DNA of 64,000 nt from Entophlyctis helioformis (GCA_025526915.1 JAHLKH010000093.1:1-64000); one strand, 5' to 3'; positions 35,638 to 47,550 are shown, counted from the first letter of the stretch. A program made the numbers and translations. The notes: a model not told the origin generated them from the sequence alone.

Positions 35638-36012
35638 GCGTGCGAGAGTGTGTGTGGCTGTGGCTGTGAGCGTGTGGCTGCTTGTGAGTGCAGCACTTGC
35701 AGAGTAAACTGTCGCAGTCGATCGATCCATCAATGCACTTGTTCATTCACACTGCGTGTTGCATTCACGATGCGTTGCTTGCATGCAGGCTTGTCTGTGT
35801 GCTTGCATGGCAGCCCATTCAGTAGACATTCCAGCAGAGCGCAGTCCTTGCTGTTGTGGCATCCACGAGCGTGTCTGTCTGCCTTGCCAGCCTTGTCTGC
35901 CAAACACAGCCAACTACTGCACAAGCCAATCTCAGACATCCGCGCGTAGTGTCAAAACCGTGCGATCCAGCCAGCCGTCCATTCTCTCCCACCACTTCTT
36001 GTCACAGCGCAG
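35638..36012 (+). other. intergenic region, nothing recognised
   Basis: 375 bp between the phosphatase-like stop and the first exon of the kinase gene. It contains a tgtggctgtggctgtgagcg repeat tract (35650-35690) and no conserved ORF or clear promoter element. The short ORFs on either strand show no coding character. Confidence 0.4.
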
Positions 36013-37541
36013 ATGAACAACTCTGAGATTCCTGCAGCCCTTTGGACCGCTGAGGCGTCCTCCAGCGTGACAAGCACGTGGTTTGCTGCCATGATGCTCG
36101 TGTGGCTTGTGAGTGCTGGCTGCGTGCTGCGTGCTGCTGGCTGTGTCCAGATATCCCGCGTGGTTGCGTGCCATATGTCGCTGTGTGTGCCAGACGCCAT
36201 TGCAGACTGTACAGTCTCGGCAGTCTGGAGGGCCGCGCCAGCAGGCTGCGCGTTGCTGCAGTCTTCGTGATGAGCAAGCCAGACTGCTCGTGAGTGTGCG
36301 GCTGTTGGCGGTCACTCTGCCAGTCGTCAGTGTCCTGCATTGCCTTGTCTGTGCCTCTGCAGCAGCCGCCCTCCGCCTTGCTGCTGCTTGCCGCCGTGCT
36401 GCCGTTGCTCGCAGCCATCCAGATGCGGCGACGTGCTTTCTGCTGCTGGCATGGCAAGGCCGATGTCCGCAATGTCGGACTGGCTGAATGTCGAGCAGAA
36501 TGCGCCGTGCTGCTTTGGCGTCGCTGGGCTGGGCTGGCGGCACACACGGCGCATGCGGTTGGCTGCTTGTGGATGCTGTGGGCGATGCTGTTGGTGTCGC
36601 ACGTGCTGGTGTCCATGCGCATGCGGGCTGTGGCAGGCTGCTTGGATAGACGGCTCGCACCGACGGCCGTCCTCTGCCTGCAGTTTGGCTGCTCGTGTGC
36701 TGCTGAGAATGCCGCGCTGTGGCTGTGGCTGTGGCGATTTCGCGCTGTGATGGCGCATCCTGTTGCTGACTGTTGGCATGCTGCTGCTCTCCACTACTGT
36801 TGCTGCAGCATGAGCAGGCTGCTACCGGGCACAAGGCAAAGCCACCGCGTCTCGCTTGGTGCTCCTGGCGTCGGTCGCAGCCGCCTTGCTCGTGGCCGTG
36901 AGCATCTTGATCGCCTGGCCAGCCGCCGCGTGCTGGATCGCAACGTCGCAACCAACGAAGCCATTCACGGCATCAATGCGCTCGCCAGCAGCCGTGTGCT
37001 GATGGCTATGTGCATGGAAAGAGCGCAAGGCTCTGCAAAGTTGGCCGTGCTTGGCTGGATCTGTCTGCAGAGCAAGCAATGATGCGGCCAATGCGACACA
37101 GCACAGCACTGACTGCCACACAAACCGTACATCCACGACCTGCCATGCCAGACTCGTCAGTCTCGCCGTGATCGTCACGTCGTGGCTCGTCGCCGTCAGC
37201 AACGCGGTCCGTTGGCTGGTCGTCACCGTCGCGTGGGTCGCTTGCCTTGCAGCTGGCGCTGCTTGGCTCGGCGTGTTCGTGGCATGGCACGCCATCGGTA
37301 TCGTCGCCTGTGGCTGTCTCGCTCTCGTCGCCCTTGCAGCCCTCTGGCTCGCTGCTGCTCGTCGGCTGCTTGCACGCATCGCTGCCCAGTCTCGCTGGCT
37401 GGCGGATCTCGCTCTTGCCGTGCTGCCGTCGGTCGTCGGCGTCGTGGACGGCATCTGGACGAGCATCGCCGACGGCAGCAGCGACCGAGAAGACGCCGAC
37501 GTCGACGCCGCGAGCGATGCTGGCAAGGTGAGCAGTTACAG

Positions 37542-37584
<43 letters not shown>

Positions 37585-40389
37585 CACAGCGGGAATGGGC
37601 TGGATCGATGGCTGACTCTGGTTTGTATTCCTGAATCTCGTGCCTGCCTGCCTGCCTGCCCGTCTGTCTGCCCGGCTCTGCGGCCACTCCCACCGTGCGG
37701 CCATACGCTGCCCGCCTGCCCGCCTGCCTGTCTGCCTGCCTCCAACGCCAAGACCACCGCTCCCACCCACGTCCCGCTCCTCGTCCGCCGCCTCGACAAG
37801 CGCAACCGCCGCAACAACCGCCGCAAGCACGAGCGCAAGCGTCGCTTCGAGGCCAAGCGCAACGCCAAGCAGAGCCAGCGAGCCAGACGCAGGAACGCCG
37901 CCGTCCAATCAAACGCCGCCGACCAAGTCACGTGGTCGGTCGCGTCGCTTTCCGTGTTCTGCTCGGTCGTTTTCAAGGCAGCCGTCGCCGCCGCCGCCGC
38001 CGTCGTCGTCGCATGGCTCGCTGCCTGCATCGTCATCGTCCAGCAGTGCGCTAGCGCCTGCTCGCCTCTCGCTGCCGCCACCATCCACAGGATCGTCGAC
38101 GATGCTGCCGTCCCCATCCCGCAGTCACAAGGAGACACCGACCAACACAAGGCAGTCCTGGCAAGCAAGAGACTCGCGCGGCATGAGCGCCATGTCCATC
38201 ATATCAAGGCAGCCATCCAGGCAAGACTCGACGCCGCGGCCAAGGCAACCGCCATGCCCAGCCGCGTCGAGTGCCTCGGAAGCCTAGCCCAGGCCGACGG
38301 ACAAGCGATCCACCGCTCGCCTTCCTTGCCAGCCTCGCCTGCCTCATCGGTCTGGTCGTCGCCGTCTCTGCCGCACGCCTCGCCAATGCCATTGACTCTC
38401 TCGTCAGTGGCATCGTCGGCATCATCGGCATCGTCGGTTTCGTCGTTGGCTGTCTTGTCAGCCGCCTCTGTCCTGCCGCCACCGTCGTCGCCTCCCGCCG
38501 CGTCCGGATCGCTCGGCCATGCCCATCTCGGTGCCGGCGCGTCACAGCCGCCGAACGTCCCAAAGGCGTTCGTGCTCTCGATCACGGGCATGCTCAACGG
38601 CTCGCCATCGCCATCCTCGCCCACTGTGACTGTGGCTGCCAGCGCGTTGCTGCAGCCACACGTTCCGCCTGCCGCCGGTCTCACGGTCTCGGCCCTGCTG
38701 GTTGACTCGCAGCCAGTGCTGCAGTCCCAGCCCGCTCCAATGGCGATCGACTCGCAGCCGGCAACAGCACCAGCACCACCAGCAGCCGCACTGCCACCGC
38801 AGACACCTGCCGACGACCTGTTCTCGCGGCTTGTCTTTGTCAGGCTTCTTGGCGAAGGTGCACAGGGCCAAGTGTCTCTGCACACCGAGGCAGGCACCAA
38901 CCAACGCGTGAGTGCGCGGCAAGTGGATGTGCTGCTTGGATCCAAGATGCTGACGCTTGATGCTGGCATCCATGCTTGCTCTCATTCCCCACAGATTGCC
39001 GTCAAGATGATCAGCCGCAATGTGGGAACCGTACTCGAAAGGTACGCGCAAGTGGAGATGATGCTGGCTCAGCTGATCCAGCACCAGCACATCGTCGCGT
39101 TCAAGGCTGTGCGCGTTGAGGCGGACCACGTCTTGATCGCCATGGACTGCGTGGACGGGCCTCGCTTTGGCGGCACGCTGGCCGGCTTCCTCGCGTGTTC
39201 CAGGGGCGGTTCACGCCGCAAGGTGCGCCGACTGCCGCCACATCTTCCAGCAGTTGGCTCAGCAGTCAAGTATCTGCACGAGGTAGGCGGCGATCCATGC
39301 GCTCTTGTGCACCGGCAATGGTCCACAGTGGTTGTTGTTGCTGACTCTTTGGCTGCCGTGCTTGAACAACAGAACGGCATCTACCATCGCGACATCAAGC
39401 CTGGCAACATTCTGATGAATGATGCCGGGATGTCTTCCTCGCGGACTTTGGGCTCGCCGAGGAGTATGTCCCATGGCGGCTCACACGAGTTGCTGTGGCA
39501 CATGGGTAAGTAGCCGCTTGCACATGCACCACGTAGCCATGATCTGCATCCCTGACAGTCATTGCATCGCCATCAATGCACACAACCTCGTCAACAGCAC
39601 GCCAGGCTACATGGCACCAGAATGGTCGCCCTGGAGGAGCACGTCGGCCCAGAACTCGATATCTGGAGCATGGGCGTCGTGCTCCACGAACTGGTGTTTG
39701 GCGTCCAGCCAGCCATGGATGCCAATGGAACGCTCGAGTTCCCAGCCACGGCTGCGGTCAGTCCTGGTATGTGATCTGGTCTGCGTGTTGATGATCGTCT
39801 TGCTGCTCCTGACTTGGTAGTCGCTCACATTGCGATGGCTGTTGGCCGATGCGACTGCTGCAACAGGCGTCAAGGATCTGATCCGCAGGATGCTGACGAT
39901 GGACCGGCTGGCACGTCCATCCATCGTACAGGTCATGAGCCACCCGTGAGTCGCCATGTCTGCATGCATGTCTCTCATGCTCATCGACCCAATGCTCCAT
40001 TCGAGCCTGTAGCGACTGACTGTGGGCTGATCTCTGCAGGTGGTTGACTGGAGTCCCGTGAGCACGATGGTGCACCGGGACTCGGCAATGACGCGGCGGA
40101 TCGTGCACAAGCTCCAGCACCCGACAGTGGCTGGAGCTGCCAAGTCAGCCAAGGTCGCCAAGCAGTAAGCAGATTGCAATGTGTTTCGCTATGCTGGTTG
40201 GCAATGGTGACTCTGACACAATGTGCGAGGACAGTCTCACGACAGCCACAAAGCACGCGGCTGGCCGCAAGCTGTGGGTCGCGGTGTTTCAGATGGACAA
40301 GAGGATGTGAGTGCTGTGACTGGCTGTTGATTGTGATCCTCGAGACGGCGAGCTGACTCTTGGCTGCATCCAACAGCGTGTCTTCCTAG
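36013..40389 (+). CDS. serine/threonine protein kinase with hydrophobic, probably multi-pass N-terminus
   Basis: Kinase motifs: Gly loop LLGEGAQGQVSLH (ending at the 38907 junction), IAVKMI with the ATP-binding Lys (exon from 38995), KYLHE, IYHRDIKPGNIL (about 39380-39416), DFGLAEEY (39447-39470), GTPGYMAPE (about 39598-39620), LDIWSMGVVLHELVFG, and LIRRMLTMDRLARPS. The tail continues through small exons to a stop at 40389. The frame breaks in subdomains V-VI (39165-39260), at 39429 (ggg where gggg is expected before DVFLADFG) and at 39624 (gaatgg where gaaatgg is expected). Upstream are hydrophobic blocks such as LVSLAVIVTSWLVAV, WLVVTVAWVACLAAGAAW and WLAACIVIVQQCASACSP, plus a basic KRNRRNNRRKHERKRRFEAK stretch. 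Earlier exons from 36013 also encode hydrophobic helices (PSALLLLAAVLPLLAAIQM). The 5' exon structure is uncertain, and the 36013-37050 part could be a separate small membrane-protein gene. Confidence 0.6.
37541..37581 (+). repeat. (CA)n microsatellite in an intron
   Basis: About 19 uninterrupted CA units lie inside the probable intron 37509-37751 of the membrane kinase gene. A likely polymorphic site. Confidence 0.9.
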
Positions 40390-40651
40390 ACTTGCCCGCT
40401 CGCCTTTCTCATCTTGGCCATTTCTTGGATTCAGTAGTTTACAGCCTAATGATACCCTAATCTTCAACACCGTTCGAATCCTTATGCTTCACTGTTTTTG
40501 ACCAATGACGATGACAAAGAATGATGTATTGGAGCATATCAGGAGCATCCATCGGACGGATTCGACAAAGGAAAAACAAGATACAGAGGCACAAGGAGCA
40601 GGAGTGGTGAAATGTAGGCGGCATGATCGCACATGGGGTCCGACAGCACAA

Positions 40652-43506
40652 TCACGGAAGGACTTTTTTGATCTTGAACGTGGTCGTGGTCTTGACAACC
40701 TGCGACGACCGCCACTTGGTGGTTCTGCCATCGGTTTCGGTCGTGTTTTCAGTCATGGTCTCGGTTGTTTTGTTGTTGCCGCTCTCGACTTTCTTGGTCT
40801 TGACCGTCTTGATTTTGGTGTTGCCGTGGGTGGACTCGAGGGTCTGCATGACGTATCGCACAATATCGCCGCGCTCTGACTTGGGGGCGAAGCGCCAAGT
40901 TTCGAACGGCACAGGCTCCCAGCCGCCGTGCTTGCCTGCATTCTTGGCGACTGTGACGGCCACGGACTCGTACGCCGAGTTCTTGTTGATCTCTTGCACA
41001 AACGCAGCATTGGCCGCTTCGACTTTGCGGATGAGCGTCAGGTTGTAGCCAAAGCTGCGCGCGACTTCTTCAGGGATCGGCGGCGGCAGGATAATCTCGC
41101 TGCTGCCAGTGTCCGCAGCCGTCGTCTCGTTTGCAGGACCGCGACGGAAGTGCCGCTTGGTTCTGGCGCTTGCAGGGCGAACCGAGGCCGAGTAGACGTA
41201 GCAGAGACCAGGAGCACGCGTGTCCATGACGCGAGACACGGGAACGTTGAACGGAGCCATGTTGTCCGAGAGGCGGGCAGTCACTCCTCGGACAGGATCG
41301 AACCCGCCGTAGGCAGTGATTGCGTTTTCAAAGCTCTGCTGCCACACGGACCAGTAGCGATCCACGTTCGCGTGGTGGACCCAGAAGATCGGGTCGTTGG
41401 GCGAGAACATGGCCTGCATGTCGCCAGCAATGCCCGTGTGCACCTGGGCATGGGACGTGCTCTCAAACTCGTTGCGGAATCGGTCGTCTGTCGTTCCCAG
41501 ATCCAGGCAAGGCGGCACCATGTGTCAGCCATCGGCGCAATAAAATGCTCAACAGAGTAGATCAGAGCCATCTGCATACAGTCGCCGTCTTGAAGGATCA
41601 TGCGGGCCATGGCCTCGGGTGATGTCCATCGGTCCATGAAGTCTTGGCCGCGCCGAATGTGGCGAGAGACACACTTGCTCGACGGGTAGTTGGTTTTCCA
41701 TCCGGCAAACGCGCCAGAGTCGATGCATCCACGCGGGTCTGCCGATCCACTCGACCCAAAGGCGCTGGCACTGAAGATGGGGGAACGCGCAGGGGCTTGC
41801 GAGTCGAGTGCCCAGTCAAAGTATGGGACGACAACCGACGAGTCGATGGCTTGCAGCGATAGTTCAAACTCGCGCAAAAACTTGCGATGCCATGGCAGGA
41901 ACTGGGGCTGTATGCGGTGATGATGGCCGTGGTGGTATTGGCCCAAGGCAGGATCAATCAGAATGGGTATTAGTGGATCATGTTTGTCTCGTTGCGGCGA
42001 TGGGCAGAATACGTACAACAACGTGCGCAACATCAGCGAAATCCATGTGTAGTGCCACAAAGTCCTCGTAGCGGTTGGCATGGCCAGCGTTGCTTGGACG
42101 ACGCTTGAGCTCGTTAACAGCATCTGTGAAAGCGCGTTGCTCACTTGGCGAAAGTTCACGCCACTCGCGACGAACAGCAGGGTTGGTGCAGCCCGTGTTG
42201 GTGTTGGCAGTCGCAGGAGTGGATGCCTTGGTATCGTCTGGTGAAGGTGAGGGTGAGGGCGGAAGTGGGGACGAAAATGGAGGCGAGGGTGAAGTCGTGA
42301 GCTGTTGAGCAGGCGGGGCAGTCGATGGCGGAGCCGTTGGAGTCTTTGTTTCGACAACAGTGGTCGTGGATGGGTCGACATGTGGTTGAATGGCAGTGCT
42401 TGGAGATTCCGACTCGTACAACGAAGTGGTTGTTGAATGCGGCGCAGGCGAATGTGAGACCAAGGCTGCAACGGTCGATGACGACAGATCAGGAGCATGG
42501 CTACCAACAAAAACCGACGATGCAATCGATGCCGTTGCGGAGGGGATTGCGTCAGTGCGACTGCTGTTGGCATCGGCATGACCAGCGCTAGTGTCGGCTT
42601 GTGCAAGAAACGCAATCGATGTGATTGACAACGACGCGGCTTGCACAAGAGCAGACAGCGAAGCAGGCAAGTGCGAGACAGTCGCAAAGGGAACTGACCC
42701 AGTTGGAGAGGCAGCGATGGTAGCAGGCGATCTTGCACTGGTTGCTTGAGAATCGCGTCCACCACGTGTGCCCCATGTGGCACTTGGTGCAAGGGCCGTT
42801 TCTGAGACAGCAGGAGCGGTCTGATACACATTTCCGTGGGCATCATGGCTTTCCTTGTCTCTTTGCTGCTGTTGCTGCTGCTGCTTCAGGTCGTTCTGGC
42901 CCTGCTCCTATCAGGGTATTGTACGTGCAACAAAGGCGACTGGGTAAGCTATCCAATGGCTGAGTTGAGATGGTCGGTTGGCGGACTTACTGCACGAACT
43001 CGGGCGAGGGTGACACTGGCCGCAATGCCGACGGCAATGAGGACGAAGGAGAGCAGGAGGACGCCCAAGAAAAAGCGTCTGTGATACCATGGATTCGATT
43101 CCTTGACGTTGACGGCGTTGCTCTTGCCGCTGTTGTCTTTTGCAGCTTGGCTTGGGAATGGGCTCTTGGCCATCGGAGTGCTTGCCGAAACCCCGCCTTC
43201 GTGGATCGGGTGGCGCGGATGTGCGAGATTGGTTGGCACCGACGCGGACATGGCCGTCATTGGAGGTGTTGGCGACGGCGGGCCTGACGAGCGGGCAAGC
43301 GAGACCTGGGGGCGCTGGCTCTGTCCAAGCCGCATGCCGTTCTGCTGCATCGGGAAGCCGTTGCTGCCACGACGACCGTGAACGGCGTCCATGTTGGCGA
43401 GCGACTCGTTGCTGTCGAGGCGAGAGAAACGGTTGTGTTGGGCCGGAGCGCTGAGTGGCGGAATGCCATACATTCCATACGCAGCTGAATCCTCGTAGTA
43501 TGACAT
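40652..43506 (-). CDS. tyrosinase with an N-terminal cytoplasmic domain and membrane anchor
   Basis: Four exons (43506-42991, 42901-42017, 41907-41580, 41487-40652) give an exact 854-residue ORF. Tyrosinases oxidise phenols to quinones (melanin and cell-wall chemistry) with a type 3 dicopper centre. CuA ligands: LHMDFADVAH then VPQFLPWHRKFLREFE (about 457-475). CuB ligands: SHAQVHTGIAGDM (589, 593) and PIFWVHHANVDRYW (614-615). CTNPAVRREW opens the domain. Unlike typical secreted tyrosinases there is no signal peptide: about 140 hydrophilic residues precede one transmembrane segment, RRFFLGVLLLSFVLIAVGIA (about 143-166), predicting a type II membrane protein with the catalytic domain outside. 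A Ser/Thr/Pro stalk of roughly 200 residues follows the anchor. The C-terminal tail is Lys/Thr-rich, ending KTTTTFKIKKVLP. Confidence 0.88.
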
Positions 43507-44697
43507 GGCTGCGGCGAGCTTGAGGCGATGGATGCAGATGAAGGTGGCTTGGCAATGAACAGCGGGTATGGTATCAATGAGCAGGCCGCAGTGGGCAGAT
43601 CCGCACGGCTTTCTTCTATGCAGATATGGGATATGTGGAGAAGCGAAGAATGGACGGAGGGGACGAGCTGGACAGAGAGGTGGCAACACGGCATGGGGGC
43701 GGACGGCGGCTTTAAAGCAAGCTGGGCGGCACCAGCAAAGGATGCGCTGACAAACGCGATGCACGCCACGCAGCAATGCCGCAGGGCTGTGCAAGCAAGT
43801 GTTTGCAGCCACTCCGCTCGGGCAGGCGCGTCGAATGCCGCTGCAACACCCCCTCGCTCTGCCGGTGGCTTGTCTGGCGCGACAAAACACGGAGACGGCA
43901 CACAGAGCGGATTCTCTTGGCCAGCTGTCGCCGACACAGAGACCAGGGCCAGCTGACAAACGCAGTTGGCCACAAGGTGGCAGCCGCAGGAGTGACCCAT
44001 GCTGATTTCACTGCTCGTCACATTGCCCTTGTCCATCTATGCCGCCAGTGTCCATCGAAGCCAGCCCAGCATGTCTTGATTTGCCAGTCAGAGGAACCGC
44101 TTCTTGGGCAACAGACGACTGAAGCGTCTTTGAATGCCGTGCAAGTCAAGTTTGCAGATCCGGGGCCCAGTTCAACGCCAAAGTTTGACTTGCCCACTTG
44201 AACGGCGGAGGTTTCCGCGTTGGTCCTGTGACGAGCCTGCGACCCTCGCTCATCTGGCGGAGAATGTGTATCGAGTTGTGAGATACTGGAAGGATTGCGG
44301 GTTCAGCGCCGGTGCAGTGGGCGTTGAGAAGCGAGATGACTGCCCTGTTGGGGTTGATGAGAGACGGTGCCCTCATCAGCGTTCTCCGCTCTGCACGAGT
44401 CCAGCGGCATGCGGGAGCGACCACGCGATGTGGGGTCAAACGCGACCCCTAAAAACCCCTGAACGACCCTCTCCCATGCGCATATTGCCAACAACCCGCG
44501 GGGTCGGGCCGCGCCGAGCGCAGCGAGAGCAACGAACCGCAGCGCACTTGGCGGACGATGGCGCTGGCATCTGATGCCCTCCCACGACCACGGGTTCAGT
44601 CCGACGTGGCCTGCTGTCTGCCGAGATCGGCTATAAAGACAGGCGACTTTCCCGCAATGGCACGCCGACCAGCCAGCCAGTACTCGACATTCCAACA
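43507..44697. promoter_or_regulatory. 1.2-kb intergenic region between tyrosinase and aminopeptidase genes
   Basis: It separates two divergent genes for extracellular enzymes. Besides the TATA box for the aminopeptidase gene I find no conserved ORF or RNA gene. Several ORFs of 100-260 codons on both strands are unsupported by composition or motif. It is likely a shared control region. Confidence 0.4.
44632..44638 (+). promoter_or_regulatory. TATA box of the aminopeptidase gene
   Basis: TATAAAG in the context ggctataaagacagg, 60 nt upstream of the ATG at 44698. It suits a strong, regulated promoter for a secreted hydrolase. Confidence 0.6.
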
Positions 44698-45952
44698 ATG
44701 CAGTTCGCTACTCTTGCCGTCGCCGTCGCCGGCCTTCTTGGCGTTGCCGATGCCCTCGCCCCCCGCCATGTGATGGTTGAGCGCCGTGGTGCACCTGCCC
44801 CTCCTACCAACCTGGCCGTCACCAGAGCTCCCGTTGCCAGCTCGGCCATCCCTGCCAACACCACCCGCCAGGCTCTGGTCAACTCGTACCTCGAGGGCCT
44901 CAGCGTCAACACGTCCAAGCCCTTCCTCGTCAGACTTGCCACCTTCCCCGACCGCTACTACAAGTCGCAGAACGGTACGTTATGATAGTGCCGATTGCAG
45001 ATACGCTGGTTCATGTTGTGGCACCTTGTAAACTGTGTGCAGATCCGGCCCGCACGTGAAGCAAACGTGCACCAGACCGGATCTGGAGTACCAAATGGCA
45101 GCTGGGCTGACACGATGGCGTCATTCTTCCTTTGGTGCCTCGGCGGCATGCACCTCGACGCTCTCCAGGCATCGATGCGTGCAAGTGGGTGCGCGACCAG
45201 GTCGTTGCTCTGCAGGCCAAGACCTCGCCCGACGTCAAGCTGAGCGTCAGACTCTTTGAGCACTCGTGGAAGCTCCAGCCGACGGTCATTGCCCGTCTCG
45301 AGCCCAACGTCGTCACCGCCAAGGACATTGTCATCACCGGCTCGCACATCGACTCGCTCGGCATGGGATCCGGCAGACCCGAGCCCAACGCCAACCCTGC
45401 TGCCGACGACTGCGCCTCTGGCTCGACCGTCGTGTTTGAGGCTCTGCGCATCCTCGTCGAGAAGAAGTTTGTCCCCTACCGCCCGATCGAGTTCCACTGG
45501 TACGCTGCCGAGGAGGTCGGTCTCCTGGGTTCTGCCGAGGTCGCCGAGGCCTACTCCCAGGCCAAGATCGACGTCATCACGTACCTCAACCTCGACCAGT
45601 CCGCCTACGTCAAGCCCGGCATCACGCCCACCATTGGTATCCTCACCGACAACGTTGACCGTGTGGCCACCGCTTTCCTGCGCAAGGTCGTGTCCACCTA
45701 CAACACCGCTCGCCAGGCCGACACCAGCTGCGGCTACAAGTGCACCGACCACGCCTCGTGGACCGACCGTGGCTACCGCGCCGTGCTCCCCATCGAGTCG
45801 ACTCTTGCCAACGCGTTCCCGTACAACGACCGCGTCAACCGCGACGGCTCGCCCCTCGACACCCTCAACGTCATCAACTACGACCACCTTTGCGCTTCAT
45901 CCGCATCTCTGTTGGCTTCCTTGTTGAGCTCTCGCTCACTGGCAAGCCCTAA
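44698..45952 (+). CDS. secreted M28-family aminopeptidase
   Basis: Begins with a clear signal peptide, MQFATLAVAVAGLLGVADALA. Zinc aminopeptidase of the fungal leucine aminopeptidase (M28E-like) type: ITGSHIDSLG (His ligand), NPAADDCASGS (bridging Asp), YAAEEVGLLGS (catalytic Glu and Glu ligand), YLNLDQSAY (Asp ligand), the CGYKC disulfide pair, and a final His in INYDH. Exons 44698-44974 and 45169-45952; the splice reads SQNG|IDACKWVRDQ. The last 20 codons are reached only after one base is added near 45892 (cacctttgcg), giving RFIRISVGFLVELSLTGKP and a stop at 45952. Without it the frame runs on into unrelated sequence. The role is probably extracellular or vacuolar peptide digestion. It is convergent with CKS1. 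Confidence 0.88.
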
Positions 45953-46412
45953 GCGAAAGCGGAATGCGCTGGCTCCGCCTTCCCCTTCCCCCTGCTCTCT
46001 GATCCGATCTGTGTTCTTCTTGTTTGTCGTCCCTACAACTACAAAACTCTCCCCCCCCCTCCTGTGCCACTACTACCGCCAATGAAGAATATACTGCCCC
46101 TCACATACTGTCTTGCAGCTCTCATCCGCCACTGATCCGAATCAGACGCGACCCACACTGTGCTTTGAGCGTAGCGAGCCTTGGTACTGTCTCGATGGAA
46201 CCCAAATAGGGATGTGCTCCCACGTACGTCCTCGACTTTATTGCCCACAGCCAGTCGCATCCCTCCCGTCGACGTCAATGGCACACGGGAAACGCGCACG
46301 TCGCGTCGGTTCGCTGCGTGATTATCCAACCAGACCGCCGATGTGGTGCGGCGGTGGCGCAGTGTTGATTGTTGCGTCAGGGTACTTGAGCTGTCCAGTG
46401 CAACCACAGACG
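45953..46412. other. convergent 3' intergenic region
   Basis: 460 bp between the stops of the aminopeptidase (+) and CKS1 (-) genes. It contains a C-run (46051-46060) in a pyrimidine tract and no recognisable gene; it presumably holds both 3' UTRs. Confidence 0.4.
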
Positions 46413-47366
46413 TCAGCATCTACTCTCCGCATAGTGTTCCATCAATCCATGGCAAGATATGCAGCGTCCAGGAAGCCGTACCTGGAAGTCCTTTTCGCGG
46501 CGGAACAGCAGAATATGGGGCTCAGGATCTGTCAAGAGAGAGAGAGCGAGAGAGGGTCAGGTTAGGCCAGTCACGAGAAATGGTGCGCAATGCACATGGA
46601 TGTCAAAAGACGTACTGTGGATCATGTAGTGCACCCATCCAGGGCTTTGCTTGATGCCGTAGCCTCGCCACTCGTACTCCTCAAGCAGCCGTCCTGTCCG
46701 TTCCATCCACCAGCGCACGTTAGTGTAACGACCAGCCATGACATAGGGATCGCATGCAAGTGTACCTTGCGGCATCCACCTCGCTGTTTGGTGGTGGTGG
46801 AGCAGCCCGTCGTGTTTTGGAGAGGGAGGGTCAGCGTGATGGTTGACGGCCGGACGACGGCTTGTACGATGGTGCAGGCAGGCAGGCAGGACAGGACAGG
46901 CAGGCAGGCAGCAACAGGGACAAGAGCAGAAGCAAGGACGTACAGATGGGCTTGGGGACGCTGACGTGCCGATACTCGTAGATGTCGTCGGTGTACTTTG
47001 GGCTGTAGTAGATGTCGTTCTCCTGGAGGCAGGCGGCCGACCGCCGGACACAGAAGCGGACGGGCCGTCGCCAGCGGGCAAGCGGAGCCGATACACGAAG
47101 CAGACGGGGCAGTACAGGTGCGCAGACAGGCAGGCAGAGGTGAGCTCGCACTGCCGCACAGACACCCACACGCACGCAGACGGGCGGAATGCAGGCAGGC
47201 AGGCAGGCAGCCGGCAGCCGGAAAGCTCGCCAGATGGGCAGCGGATGAACGGGACGAGACGAGCGACAGCGAGACGTACGTGCTCCAAGATGTCCTGGTC
47301 ACGCTGCTCTGCTTCGGTGAGCTTCCGTGACGGCGCACGGCGCTGGCCAGCGGCAAGGTTGTTCAT
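46413..47366 (-). CDS. CKS1: CKS1, cyclin-dependent kinase regulatory subunit
   Basis: Five short exons, none long enough to stand out alone: 47366-47280, 47022-46944, 46783-46766, 46693-46616, 46528-46413. They sum to 378 nt, an exact 125-residue ORF. The product has the full Cks fold: [66 protein letters not shown]. Cks1 binds the CDK and phosphothreonine substrates and promotes multisite phosphorylation and SCF-dependent degradation in the cell cycle. The third exon is only 18 nt yet restores the exact family spacing between PK.I and EYEWR. The last 25 residues (EKDFQVRLPGRCIS...) are not conserved and could reflect a further unrecognised splice at CAG|gtacgg. The gene lies directly downstream of the calcium-channel gene on the same strand. 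Confidence 0.87.
46872..46917. repeat. CAGG/CAGGA simple repeats in a CKS1 intron
   Basis: Short tandem caggcaggcagg units and caggacagg variants lie in the intron between CKS1 exon 2 and the 18-nt microexon, forming its pyrimidine-rich strand. A similar caggcagg run occurs at 47191-47210 in the first intron. Confidence 0.7.
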
Positions 47367-47367
47367 G

Positions 47368-47368
<1 letters not shown>

Positions 47369-47396
<28 letters not shown>
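47369..47396. repeat. (GT)n microsatellite next to the CKS1 start
   Basis: About 12 GT units immediately upstream of the CKS1 ATG (47366), i.e. (CA)n in its 5' leader or promoter. Length changes here could alter CKS1 expression; that effect is inference. Confidence 0.85.
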
Positions 47397-47399
<3 letters not shown>

Positions 47400-47550
47400 G
47401 TATGTATCTGCTCGGCCCAGCTCAGCTCTTCTGCAGCGGCTGACGGGTCGTTGTTGGTGCGAGTTCGGACAAAAGGATTCATTCCACACTTCGATGGCAT
47501 CCAGCCCAGGCAGATCCATCACAGATCCAGCACAACAGATCCAGCACAGT

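Noticed and set aside
37541..37581. (CA)n tract as coding His-Thr repeat of the kinase
   Set aside because: It lies between a good donor (gtgagc at 37509) and a likely acceptor near 37751, so it is intronic.
40470..40482. tRNA-like T-loop gttcgaatcc
   Set aside because: No paired T-stem, anticodon arm or acceptor stem around it.
41281..42846. 521-codon minus-strand ORF as a separate protein
   Set aside because: It reads through the tyrosinase introns; only its 41580-41907 part is used, and the four-exon tyrosinase model closes exactly in frame.
43776..44201. 141-codon plus-strand ORF in the tyrosinase/aminopeptidase spacer
   Set aside because: Cys/Arg/Gln-rich random-looking translation, overlapping equally long ORFs on the other strand, no motif or splice support.
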